Source: Nocardia mexicana NBRC 108244
GTDB taxonomy: Bacteria > Actinomycetota > Actinomycetes > Mycobacteriales > Mycobacteriaceae
Direction of reading: 5' to 3'
DNA: 64,000 nt
NCBI RefSeq assembly: GCF_001613165.1
Contig: NZ_BDBV01000027.1
Span: forward strand, 62,001-126,000
The number at the start of each line of letters is the position of its first letter. Within the stretch, counting starts at the first letter, position 1. The notes under the pieces are model-generated. The model ran no database searches. It had not been told where the DNA came from and was given only the letters and a program-made list of their open reading frames with translations. Below, piece by piece: positions 1-10,990 of the stretch. The translations under genes and the position numbers were made by a program.

Positions 1-405
1 GCGGCCGAGCAGCGGCAGCCAGGTCAGTCCGAGCACCGGTTCACCGCCGTCGACCAGCGCCAGCAGCATTCCCGACAGCGGGTGTCCCGCAGAGTAATTG
101 AAGGTGCCGTCGATCGGATCGAGCACCCAGGCGGTGCCCGAGGTCAGCTCCGGTCCGCCGAATTCCTCGCCGTGCACCGGGATTCCGGTCCGCTCGCGCA
201 GCTGCGCCGAGAGCGTGCGCTCCAGCTCGAGATCCAGTTCGGTGGCGAAGTCGCCGCGGCCCTTGGCGACCGCGCTCGGCGCGCCGACGCCCTCCACGAA
301 ACGCGGTGTGGCCGAATCCAGTAGCTCGCTCGCGACGGTCAGCAGTCCGGCGAGTTCGGTGCCGGGGACGCCGCCCACCGGCCGGTCGCCGTTTTCGGTC
401 GCCAT
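1..405 (-). CDS. Inositol monophosphatase-family phosphatase (histidinol-phosphatase HisN/ImpA type), partial
   Basis: Only the first 135 codons are in the window; the gene runs off the left edge. The start is ATG at 403-405, four bases after the hisA stop codon. The Mg-binding motifs of the inositol monophosphatase family are visible: GEE at residues 79-81 and DPIDGT at 96-101, followed by NYSAGHP. The position right after hisA matches impA of mycobacteria. In actinobacteria such enzymes act either as histidinol-phosphate phosphatase (last missing step of histidine synthesis) or on inositol phosphate. The his-cluster position favours HisN, but the sequence seen does not decide between the two. 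Confidence 0.9.
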   Translation of the reverse strand, partial: MATENGDRPVGGVPGTELAGLLTVASELLDSATPRFVEGVGAPSAVAKGRGDFATELDLELERTLSAQLRERTGIPVHGEEFGGPELTSGTAWVLDPIDGTFNYSAGHPLSGMLLALVDGGEPVLGLTWLPLLGR

Positions 406-409
406 ACCC

Positions 410-1141
410 TCAGCGCACCGCGGCCAGCGCCTCGGGCAGCGTGAATCGCCCGGCGTACAGGGCCTTTCCGACGATCGCGCCCTCCACGCCCTCGGGCACC
501 AGCCCGGCGATGGCGCGCAGGTCGTCCAGGGTGGAGACGCCGCCGGAGGCGATCACCGGGGCCTCGGTGGCATTGGTGACCTCGCGCAGCAGGTCGAGGT
601 TCGGGCCGGTGAGGGTGCCGTCCTTGGTGACGTCGGTGACGACGTAGCGCGGGCAGCCGTCGCGCTCCAGGCGCTCGAGCACCTCCCACAGGTCACCGCC
701 GTCGCTGACCCAGCCGCGCCCGCGCAGCCGGTACTCGCCGTCGATGATCCGCACGTCCATGCCCACGGCGATACGGTCCCCGTATTCGGCGATGGCGCGC
801 GCACACCACTGCGGGTCCTCCAGCGCGGCGGTGCCGAGGTTGACCCGGGCGCAGCCGGTGGCCAGGGCCGCCTTCAGCGACTCGTCGTCGCGAATGCCGC
901 CGGACAGCTCGACCTGCACATCGAGTTCGCCGACCACCTCGGCGAGCAGCTCGCGGTTGGAGCCGCGGCCGAAGGCGGCGTCCAGGTCGACCAGATGCAC
1001 CCATTCCGCCCCGGCCTGCTGCCAGGCCAGCGCGGCCTCGCGCGGGGACCCGTAGCTCGTTTCGCTGCCGGCCTCGCCCTGAACCAGGCGCACGGCCTCC
1101 CCATTGGCGACATCGACGGCAGGTAGCAGCACAAGACTCAC
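410..1141 (-). CDS. hisA: PriA/HisA phosphoribosyl isomerase
   Basis: A 243-residue (beta/alpha)8 isomerase with a GTG start at 1139-1141. It converts ProFAR to PRFAR in histidine synthesis. The general acid/base aspartates are Asp10 (PAVDV) and Asp174 (TKDGT), and phosphate-binding glycines lie in ELSGGI and IASGGV. Arg142 and Trp144 (GRGW) match by position the residues that give mycobacterial PriA its second substrate, PRA, in tryptophan synthesis, so a bifunctional HisA/TrpF enzyme is likely. It lies about 1 kb downstream of hisH, separated by an opposing gene, so it needs its own promoter in the 1142-1370 region. Confidence 0.96.
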   Translation of the reverse strand: MSLVLLPAVDVANGEAVRLVQGEAGSETSYGSPREAALAWQQAGAEWVHLVDLDAAFGRGSNRELLAEVVGELDVQVELSGGIRDDESLKAALATGCARVNLGTAALEDPQWCARAIAEYGDRIAVGMDVRIIDGEYRLRGRGWVSDGGDLWEVLERLERDGCPRYVVTDVTKDGTLTGPNLDLLREVTNATEAPVIASGGVSTLDDLRAIAGLVPEGVEGAIVGKALYAGRFTLPEALAAVR

Positions 1142-1370
1142 AAAAGCAGCCTACTGAACAGCGTTCCTGGTCTCGGCGCCGGGATGGCGCAAATAGGACG
1201 CCGGTCACGGCCATGCGCCGCGATCTGCGAGGTTTGCCCGGCCCTCCGGCGGGCAATACGAACTACGTTGTGCCGACCCACCGGCGAGAGTCCGGTCACA
1301 CGCCGAACGTGCGTATCCTGGGGTCCGGCTCCCATAGTCCCCATCACGTCTACCACCAAGGATTTCAGTC

Positions 1371-1850
1371 ATGCCCCGGATCACGCTGCGCCGCTTCGTG
1401 ATTGCGCTGCCCCCGGCGGCGGTCGCGGTGGCCGCGCTGACCGTGATTCCACCGGCGGCCGCCGCACCCACCGATCCCGCCCAGCTGGCCGCGTGCGATT
1501 TCGGCCGCCAGCTCAGCACGTTCGACTTCAACGCCTACGACGACTACGACCAGCGGGTGCTGGACCGCTCCACCGGCCCTTTCCACGAGCAGTTCCAGGC
1601 TTCCGCCGCCGAGCGCCGCGCCCGCGCCACCGGCTCGCACACCATCGCCGAGGCGCGGACGGTCGAATGCCGCACCGAGACCTCCGATCCCGAGCACGCC
1701 GAGATCATGGTGACCGTCGACCAGTCGACCCGCAGCGACGTCACCCTGGGCCTGCCGCAGCCGATTCGCTCGAGCATGCGGGTGTACCTGGACAATGTCG
1801 AAGGCCGCTGGCTGGCCAGCCGGGTGGACCCGGTGCAGGCCATGCGGTAA
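1371..1850 (+). CDS. Secreted Mce-associated-like protein
   Basis: A 159-residue protein with an N-terminal signal-like segment (Arg-rich start, hydrophobic residues about 9-30, AAAAP processing region). The mature part has the pattern of Mce-associated proteins: a helical start with FDFNAYDDYDQ, a stretch carrying ADTG-like Thr/Ser around residues 55-75, and the closing RVYLDNVEGRWLASRVDPV motif typical of the NTF2-like C-terminal fold. Its exact role is unknown; Mce-associated proteins are thought to help Mce lipid importers at the envelope. It is transcribed against the his genes and interrupts hisH-hisA. No mce genes are nearby. Confidence 0.72.
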   Translation: MPRITLRRFVIALPPAAVAVAALTVIPPAAAAPTDPAQLAACDFGRQLSTFDFNAYDDYDQRVLDRSTGPFHEQFQASAAERRARATGSHTIAEARTVECRTETSDPEHAEIMVTVDQSTRSDVTLGLPQPIRSSMRVYLDNVEGRWLASRVDPVQAMR

Positions 1851-1953
1851 TTTCTGCCTCCGCTTCGCTGCGGCGGGTTTGGCTCTCGCTTCGCGGCCGG
1901 GGTTGGCAAGGTGGCCGGGTTAGGAGAGTACGGAGACGCGCTGCCGTGAAGGC

Positions 1954-2052
1954 TTAGGAACCAGAACCGGTTTCGGGTAGACCTGCTGTGAAGTAGCTGA
2001 TCCATGTGGGGATGTCGAACGCGGTCGCTAGCAATGCCGGAATGTCGCCCAT
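1954..2052 (-). CDS. Very short hydrophobic peptide ORF (32 aa), unknown
   Basis: A 32-codon ORF starts with ATG at 2050-2052 and ends with TAA. A clear ribosome site (GGAAAGGGA) lies 5 nt upstream of the ATG. The peptide begins MGDIPALLATAFDIPTWISY and ends in a Gly/Ser tail. It is acidic, amphipathic and lacks a signal peptide, which resembles in style the short PorA/PorH channel peptides of Corynebacterium and Rhodococcus, but no homology is claimed. Third-position GC is lower than in neighbouring genes. It sits alone downstream of hisH. It could be a real small protein or a chance ORF. Confidence 0.45.
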   Translation of the reverse strand: MGDIPALLATAFDIPTWISYFTAGLPETGSGS

Positions 2053-2202
2053 GGCAATCCCTTTCCACCGTGTCGTGCCTCGTCGGTGCGACGATAGCCC
2101 GGTCGGTAGCCGAGGCTTCGCCAGCACGCGAGGTTTCGGGCGTGGCCTAGCTCACACTCCGCCGGTGACGGCGCTGCTCCCGGTGCGAGATGCCGCGTTC
2201 GG

Positions 2203-2828
2203 CTACAGGGCCTTCACCCAGTTGCGCAGGAGCTGGGCACCGGCGTCGCCGGACTTCTCCGGGTGGAACTGCGTGGCGCTGAGCGGGCCGTTCTCCACGG
2301 CCGCGAGGAAAGGGCCGCCGTGCTCGGACCAGGTCAGCTTCGCCGGGGCCAGCGGGCCGCCCTCCGGAAGGTCCCAGGTGCGGGCCGCGTAGGAGTGCAC
2401 GAAATAGAAGCGGGTCCCGGGATCCATCCCGGCGAACAACACCGAATCCTCCGGGGCCCGCACGGTATTCCAGCCCATGTGCGGCAACACCTCGGCGGGC
2501 AGCCGGTCCACGGTGCCGGGCCACTCCGCGCAACCATCGGTCTCCACACCGAATTCGACGCCGCGCTCGAACAGGATCTGCATCCCGACGCAGATGCCGA
2601 GCACGGGACGCCCGCCCGCGAGGCGCTTGCCGATGAGGCGGTCGCCGCGCACCGACAGCAGCCCGGCCATGCAGGCGGCGAAGGCGCCGACGCCCGGCAC
2701 CACCAAACCGTCCGCGTTCAAGGCGATTTCCGGATCCGCGGTCACCGTGACGTCGGCACCGGCACGGATCAGGGCGCGGTTGGCCGAGTGCAGGTTGCCG
2801 GAGCCGTAGTCCAGCAGCGCGACGGTTG

Positions 2829-2832
<4 letters not shown>
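2203..2832 (-). CDS. hisH: Imidazole glycerol phosphate synthase, glutaminase subunit
   Basis: A 209-residue class I glutamine amidotransferase that feeds ammonia to HisF for ring closure to imidazole glycerol phosphate. The catalytic triad is visible: Cys81 in GICVGMQ, His190 and Glu192 in QFHPEKSG; the oxyanion region VVPGVGAF is intact. The GTG start at 2830-2832 overlaps the hisB stop codon (GTGA), so it is translationally coupled. hisF itself is not in the window and should lie beyond the left edge after the phosphatase gene, as in mycobacteria. Confidence 0.96.
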
Positions 2833-6218
<3,386 letters not shown>

Positions 6219-6641
6219 ATGCCGAGCACGTTCAGCGTGTATTTCGACGGCCAGTTCTGGGTCGGTGTCCTCGAGATCACCGACGAGTCCGGCGTGCGCG
6301 CGGCACGCCATATCTTCGGCCCGGAGCCGACAGGACCCGAGCTGGAGGAGTTCGCGATCCGGCACTACGGCCGACTGCTCGACCGCGCGCTCGCCGCGCC
6401 CGCGGTCGCCGCCGACAGCCGCCCGAAGGCTACGGTGAACCCGAAACGCCTTGCCCGCCAGGCCGCTCGGGAGCAGGCTTCCCGCCCCCTCACCTCCGCC
6501 GCCCAGGACGCCTTACGTGTCGCGCACGAGCAGGCGGGCCATCTCAACCGCGCCGCCGCCAAACGCCGCCGCGCCGAGGACGCCGACCACCGCCGCGAAC
6601 TGGCCGCCCGCAAACGAAAAGCCAAGCGCCGCGGCCATTGA
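6219..6641 (+). CDS. yjdF: YjdF-like protein (DUF2992 family)
   Basis: A 140-residue protein beginning [20 protein letters not shown], the hallmark of the YjdF/DUF2992 family. Further family features are RHIFGPEP near residues 30-37, NPKRLARQ near 71-78 and a very basic helical tail ending KRKAKRRGH. The start is placed at ATG 6219 because of the GGGAGG ribosome site 5 nt upstream. In Firmicutes yjdF genes are controlled by a riboswitch binding azaaromatic compounds and are linked to tolerance of such molecules; the biochemical role is unknown. No such riboswitch is evident here. Confidence 0.85.
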   Translation: MPSTFSVYFDGQFWVGVLEITDESGVRAARHIFGPEPTGPELEEFAIRHYGRLLDRALAAPAVAADSRPKATVNPKRLARQAAREQASRPLTSAAQDALRVAHEQAGHLNRAAAKRRRAEDADHRRELAARKRKAKRRGH

Positions 6642-6651
6642 CGGCCCCACA

Positions 6652-6729
6652 TTCCCGCACCCCTTGCATGTTCCCGCACGCCCTGCAGAGGCCTGCAAGG
6701 GGTGCGGGAACGTGCAGGGGGTGCGGGAA
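6652..6729. repeat. 78-bp four-module palindromic element, copy A
   Basis: Four 17-bp modules: TTCCCGCACCCCTTGCA (6652-6668), TTCCCGCACGCCCTGCA (6671-6687), TGCAAGGGGTGCGGGAA (6694-6710) and TGCAGGGGGTGCGGGAA (6713-6729). Module 1 is the exact reverse complement of module 3 and differs by one base from that of module 4. Spacers are 2, 6 and 2 bp. It can fold as one 36-bp interrupted hairpin with a 6-nt loop. It lies between convergent genes, so a two-way terminator role is possible. Copies with identical spacing occur at 34722 and 63364. Confidence 0.9.
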
Positions 6730-6791
6730 TGGGCTGGCGCGGATCCCTCAGGCCGGAATGGCGGCATTTCCCTTCTCGCTGGGGGACTTGG

Positions 6792-7397
6792 TCAGGTGAG
6801 GCGTTGGCGGAGGGTGGGGACGCCGTCGCCCTCGAGGTCGGCGAGGGCGGCGGGGCGGCCGACCATGACGAGGGCCAGGGCCTCGGCGGGGCCGCGGACT
6901 TCGGGGCCCTCGCCCTGGGTCCAGTCCAGGTCGGTGGCGGCGAAGTGCAGGCCGCGGGTGTAGCGCCGGGGGAAGGCGAAGGGGTCGGGGTTGGCCAGGA
7001 CGGCCCGGAGCCGTTCCGGCGGGACCTCGCGTTCACGGCCGAGCGGGCGGCGGATGTCCTGCTGATGCACGAACGTGTCGGCGAGGGCGAGGCCGGGCGA
7101 CATGCGCGAGAACCAGCCGTCCGGGCCCGCGAGCCGATCGGTCAGGGTCGTGGTCGGCAGCGGAGCCATCTTGCGCACCAGGAGCTCGTTGACCCGGTCG
7201 ACCGAGAACCGCCCCCGCACCAGGAGCCCGGTGTAGGACGACAGCGTGACCGTGTCGGTCTGCAAGTGCGCCACCACATCCCGCACCCGCCAGCCCTCGC
7301 ACAGCGACGGCGACTCCCACTCCTCCTCGGACAGGGTGCGCAGCAACGAGACCAGCTCGGCGCGCTCCGCCCTGAGCATCAGCCGTGTATTCATCAC
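6792..7397 (-). CDS. Maleylpyruvate isomerase/DinB-like (MDMPI) family protein
   Basis: A 201-residue protein of the actinobacterial DinB/MDMPI-type fold. The family pattern [10 protein letters not shown] (with the metal/thiol-site His) lies near residues 40-50, and [12 protein letters not shown] (second conserved His and Arg) near 110-121. Relatives often use mycothiol as cofactor, but the substrate cannot be told. The GTG at 7395-7397 is directly followed by an ATG (7392-7394), and either could be the start; neither has a strong ribosome site. No operon partner is evident. Confidence 0.75.
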   Translation of the reverse strand: MMNTRLMLRAERAELVSLLRTLSEEEWESPSLCEGWRVRDVVAHLQTDTVTLSSYTGLLVRGRFSVDRVNELLVRKMAPLPTTTLTDRLAGPDGWFSRMSPGLALADTFVHQQDIRRPLGREREVPPERLRAVLANPDPFAFPRRYTRGLHFAATDLDWTQGEGPEVRGPAEALALVMVGRPAALADLEGDGVPTLRQRLT

Positions 7398-7774
7398 GAA
7401 AGGCTAACCGGGACAACGAGTGCGGCGATACCCCCATAGACGACGCGATTGCGCCAACGGCGTCGGGAGGCAGTGCCGCTTCCATGCGTGGCGAGGTCCC
7501 GTCGTCGCGGCCCAGGGGCCGCGACGACGGGAAATGAGGGAGCCGAGGGGCCGAGCCAGGGAGCTGGGCGAGCGCGAGACGATCTGGGCGAGCCCGAGGA
7601 GCTGGGCGAGCCCGAGAGAAACCGGCCCAAGGGAACCGAACGGCCCAAGGGAGCCGGCCGGGGCGGGGAGCTGGGCGAGCCCGAGGCGAAACCGAATCGC
7701 CCAGGGAACCCGGACGAACCCAAGGCAGAACCAGCCGGACCAAGGGAACCCGCACGGGCAGGGAGCCAGGCGGG
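7398..7774. other. Non-coding stretch with purine-rich imperfect repeats
   Basis: No convincing gene lies in these 377 bp. The plus strand is purine-rich and contains short repeats, described separately at 7561-7685. In one plus-strand frame the repeats would encode LGEPE-type units, but that frame has only a TTG start and no ribosome site. Confidence 0.55.
7561..7685. repeat. Imperfect 18-bp repeats
   Basis: Four copies of an 18-bp unit close to GAGCTGGGCGAGCCCGAG are seen at 7561-7578, 7581-7598, 7599-7616 and 7668-7685. Between them are two copies of CGGCCCAAGGGAACCG-type sequence at 7623-7638 and 7641-7656, also 18 bp apart. The 18-bp period equals six codons, but no frame here looks like a gene. 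Confidence 0.8.
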
Positions 7775-8062
7775 TTACTCGGGGGTGAGGCGGTGAATTG
7801 CCAGGGGCTCGGCCAGGATCTCGTCGAACACCTCGGCCACGTGCTTGAAGTGCTGCGTGGTGAAGTGGGCCTCCAGGGCGGCGGCGTCGGTCCACTCCTC
7901 GACGACGACCAGGTGCGCGGGGTCGTTCGGGTTCACGAAGGGCTGGTAGCTCAGGCAGCCGGGTTCGGCCAGGGACGGCTCGATCATCGCTTCCAGCGCC
8001 GTGCGCAGGCGGTCCTCGCGACCGACGGCGGCGCGGCATTCGGCGACGACATGCAGGCTCAT
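7775..8062 (-). CDS. Antibiotic biosynthesis monooxygenase (ABM) domain protein
   Basis: A 95-residue single-domain protein of the dimeric ferredoxin-like ABM family. It starts MSLHVVAECRAAVGRED; the core motif EPGCLSYQPFVNPNDP and VVEEWTDAAALEAHFTTQHF are typical. Such enzymes are cofactor-free oxygenases or quinol oxidases of the YgiN type; the substrate is unknown. The start is ATG at 8060-8062 with GAAGGAG about 9 nt upstream. It is divergent from the XRE regulator at 8203, so that regulator may control it. Confidence 0.85.
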   Translation of the reverse strand: MSLHVVAECRAAVGREDRLRTALEAMIEPSLAEPGCLSYQPFVNPNDPAHLVVVEEWTDAAALEAHFTTQHFKHVAEVFDEILAEPLAIHRLTPE

Positions 8063-8202
8063 GGAATTCGCTCCTTCTTTTCGGGCCGGACGACTCCGGC
8101 AGGATCCACTCTCGCCGCCTGGACCGGCCGCAACCAGAGCCGCGGCAGCCTGGGCACGGCACGACCAGGCAGCGCCGAATCCCGGCCCGGCATACTGGCG
8201 GC

Positions 8203-9060
8203 ATGCTCGATCGACGCTCCGAACTCGGTGAATTCCTCCGCTCCCGCCGGGCACGACTCCGCCCGGACGAGGTGGGCCTGGCCACCCACGGCACCCGCCG
8301 CCGCGTGCCGGGGCTGCGCCGCGAGGAGCTGGCGCTGCTGGCCGGGGTCAGCGTCGACCATTACGTGCGCCTGGAGCAGGGGCGCACGCTGCAGTTCTCC
8401 GAATCGGTGCTGGACGCGGTCGCCCGGGCGCTGCGGCTGAACCCGGTCGAGCGCGAGCACTTCTACCGTCTGGCCCGCCCGTGGTCCGGCGAGGAGACGG
8501 CGGGCAACCAGCAGGTGCGCCCGGGCCTGCGGCGGCTGCTCGACTCGGCGGCCGACCTACCCGCCTACATCGTCGGCCGCGGCACCGACGTGCTGGCCTG
8601 GAACGATCTGGCGGCCGCGCTCATCACCGACTTCGGCGCGCTCGCCCCGCACGACCGCAACCTGGCCCGGCTGGTGTTCCTCGACGAGGGCATGCGCGAA
8701 CTCTACGAGGACTGGGACGCCAAGGCCGCCGACGTGGTCGCGTATCTGCGACTGGATCTGTCCCGCCATCCGGGCGATCCGCAGATGGCGGCGCTGACCC
8801 ACGAATTGTGTGACGCCAGTGCCGAATTCCGCGAACTGTGGGACCACCACGAGATCAAGGACAAGACCCACGGCCGCTACGCGTACGTGCACCCGGTCGT
8901 CGGCCGCATCGAGCTGAACTACGAAACCCTGCGCCTGCCCGACGATCCCGACCAGGCCTACATCGCCCACACGGTGGATGCGGGCACGCCGTCGGAGACC
9001 GCACTACGACTGCTGGCGAACTGGGCGGCGGGCATCCCGGCGAAAAGCATGCCGGGATAA
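8203..9060 (+). CDS. XRE-family regulator with MmyB-like ligand domain
   Basis: A 285-residue protein with an N-terminal helix-turn-helix (residues about 10-75, including RREELALLAGVSVDHYVRLEQGR) and a C-terminal MmyB-type PAS-like ligand-binding domain (about 105-275, with DVLAWNDLAAAL and LWDHHEI). MmyB regulators commonly bind a fatty-acid-like ligand and control neighbouring oxidoreductase genes. The divergent ABM monooxygenase 140 bp away is the natural target candidate; this is inference from position. Confidence 0.9.
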   Translation: MLDRRSELGEFLRSRRARLRPDEVGLATHGTRRRVPGLRREELALLAGVSVDHYVRLEQGRTLQFSESVLDAVARALRLNPVEREHFYRLARPWSGEETAGNQQVRPGLRRLLDSAADLPAYIVGRGTDVLAWNDLAAALITDFGALAPHDRNLARLVFLDEGMRELYEDWDAKAADVVAYLRLDLSRHPGDPQMAALTHELCDASAEFRELWDHHEIKDKTHGRYAYVHPVVGRIELNYETLRLPDDPDQAYIAHTVDAGTPSETALRLLANWAAGIPAKSMPG

Positions 9061-9114
9061 AGATAGAAAAGCCACATGCAGGGAAAGGGATAGAACAGCC
9101 CCATGCCGGATGAT

Positions 9115-9179
9115 CCGCCCGTGCATTTCCGGCGCGATGGCCCGCCCGCGCATTTCCGGCGCGCTTTCGGCCGGAATCC
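9115..9179. repeat. Short direct repeats and palindromic GGCCGG element
   Basis: A 22-bp sequence is repeated with one mismatch at 9115-9136 and 9142-9163 (shared core CATTTCCGGCGCG). The second copy continues to 9179 through CTTTCGGCCGGAATCC. The 29-bp segment 9151-9179 matches 25 of 29 bases of 60787-60815, so it belongs to a dispersed family. Here it lies between the convergent ends of the XRE regulator and the kinase, where a terminator role is plausible. Confidence 0.75.
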
Positions 9180-9185
9180 CTGCCG

Positions 9186-10748
9186 CTACTTGGTGTCGCT
9201 GTCGATCAGGAGGCGGCCGCTGCCCGCGTCGATGACGCGCAGCTGTGCTTCCTTGCTCTTGCCGCCGTAGCTGACATTCGCCACCGACATGTCCACGGAG
9301 CCATCGGAATTGGTGCTGCTGCCGCCGCGCGCGCCCTCGATGGTCGAGTACCGCGTGATCCGATTCTGCGTCCAGTAGGTCTGGAAGGCCTGCTGACTGC
9401 CGTAGACCTGCTGTGCCGCCGGGGTCAGCCGGTTCCAGGCATCGGAGAACTGCTGTTCGACGAGTTCGCCGTAGAACTTGTCGATCATGTCGGCGGCGCC
9501 GCCGACCGTCGCCTGCCCGACGCTCTTGGTCTGCCCGAGCGCGCCGGAGCTGGGCGTGCTGCTGCGGGCCGGGGCGCTGGTGGCGGCCGAGCCGCCCTGC
9601 GACGGACTGGTGCCCGTATTCGGCGGGGAGAACAGGAAATACAGTGCCGCCGCGACGATCCCGAGGCCCACGACGAATCCACCGATCAGCGCCCACCGGC
9701 GGCTGGGGGCGGGTGCGTCGGGCGGCGGCGCCGACGGCACCGGATTCGAGCGGGTGGCCGGGTGCGCCCCGGCGCGGGCGGGCCGCACCGGCGGCAGGTC
9801 CGGCTCGGAAACCGGTGCGGCCGTGGCCATCATCTCCGCGGTGGAGATATCGGCCTGGGCCGCACGGCGATCCAGGGTCGGGGTGGCGTGGCGGCGCGCG
9901 GCGGGCCGGTGCGTGGCCAGCATCCGGGTGGTCTCGTCGCCCGCTCCGAATTCGGCGAAATCGGCCAGCTCGTCGCGCACCTCGGTCATGCTGGGCCGAT
10001 CCTCGGGCTCGAAGCTCAGCAGCGACAGCAGCAGATCGGTGAGCGGGCCGGCGTTGCGCGGCTCGCTGAGCTGGCCGTTGGCCGCGGCGTATAGCAGCGC
10101 CAGCGGATTCGGGTTGGTGCCGTAGGGGGGCTCACCCTCCAGCGCGTGGAAAAGCGTTGCGCCCAGGGCGAATACATCCGCGGCGGGGGTCGGCTCCGCA
10201 CCGCGGGCCACCTCGGGCGCCAGATAGGCGGCGGTGCCGGAGATCAGGCCGGTGGCGGTGAGGGTGACGTCGCCCTTCGCCTTCGAGATGCCGAAGTCGG
10301 TGATCTTCACCGTGCCGTTCTCGCCGAGCAGCACGTTGCCGGGCTTGACATCGCGGTGCACGATGCCCGCCCGGTGCGCGGCCACCAGCGCCGAGGCGAC
10401 CTGCTCACCGATTCGCGCCACCTGCGGCAGCGGCAGCGTGCCCTGCGACGACAGCACCACCGCCAGGCTCTGCGACGGCAGGTACTCCATGATCAGGCAG
10501 GGATCACCGCTGTGATCGGTGATGTCGAAGACGACGATCGCGTTCGGGTGCTGGAAGCGGGCGGCATTGCGGGCCTCACGGGAGGCGCGCTGCCGCACGA
10601 TCTCCTTCTCGCCCGGCGGCAGGCTGGGCTGGGTGAGGATCTGCTTGATGGCGACGGACCGTTCCAGTCGCTCGTCGACGGCACGCCAGACGACGCCTGT
10701 GCCGCCGCTACCAATCCGCTCGACCAGGCGGTAATGCCCTGCGATCAC
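9186..10748 (-). CDS. Membrane serine/threonine protein kinase (PknB-like family)
   Basis: A 520-residue Hanks-type kinase with a GTG start. The N-terminal kinase domain (about 1-265) has GSGGTGVV (P-loop), AIKQIL (ATP Lys), HRDVKPGNVLL (catalytic loop), DFG and APE-like LAPEVARG. A Pro/Ala-rich linker follows, then one membrane helix at about 355-378 (WALIGGFVVGLGIVAAALYF), then an outer domain of about 110 residues starting MIDKFYGELVEQQFSDAWNRL. There are no PASTA repeats. The outer domain looks NTF2-like by pattern. It lies downstream of a penicillin-binding lipoprotein on the same strand, which suggests a cell-wall link but does not prove it. Confidence 0.93.
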   Translation of the reverse strand: MIAGHYRLVERIGSGGTGVVWRAVDERLERSVAIKQILTQPSLPPGEKEIVRQRASREARNAARFQHPNAIVVFDITDHSGDPCLIMEYLPSQSLAVVLSSQGTLPLPQVARIGEQVASALVAAHRAGIVHRDVKPGNVLLGENGTVKITDFGISKAKGDVTLTATGLISGTAAYLAPEVARGAEPTPAADVFALGATLFHALEGEPPYGTNPNPLALLYAAANGQLSEPRNAGPLTDLLLSLLSFEPEDRPSMTEVRDELADFAEFGAGDETTRMLATHRPAARRHATPTLDRRAAQADISTAEMMATAAPVSEPDLPPVRPARAGAHPATRSNPVPSAPPPDAPAPSRRWALIGGFVVGLGIVAAALYFLFSPPNTGTSPSQGGSAATSAPARSSTPSSGALGQTKSVGQATVGGAADMIDKFYGELVEQQFSDAWNRLTPAAQQVYGSQQAFQTYWTQNRITRYSTIEGARGGSSTNSDGSVDMSVANVSYGGKSKEAQLRVIDAGSGRLLIDSDTK

Positions 10749-10990
10749 TTGGCCGGTTTCGATGGCACTACTCCGAGTTCTCCGCGATCCGTGACTTACC
10801 GCGCACGGGGTTGCCCGCGCGTTCCTCGGACGAGTGTAGCGGGCCCGACGGGCGGGTCTGTCGCCGGAGCGACATCCGTGTGAAATATGTACGAATGCCC
10901 TGAGATGCGGGTGAGATCACGGTGCAATCGAGCTGAGATACCGTGTGTTCTATATCACTTTCGGGTCACTGTTGCTCTGATGTCACAGGG

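Noticed and set aside
6655..6735. Four-module element considered as a simple rho-independent terminator
   Set aside because: There is no T-tract, and the exact module spacing in three copies is more than a terminator requires; kept as a repeat element instead.
7449..7796. Plus-strand ORF with LGEPE repeats
   Set aside because: TTG start, no ribosome site, low-complexity sequence and overlap with the ABM gene end; treated as a repeat region.
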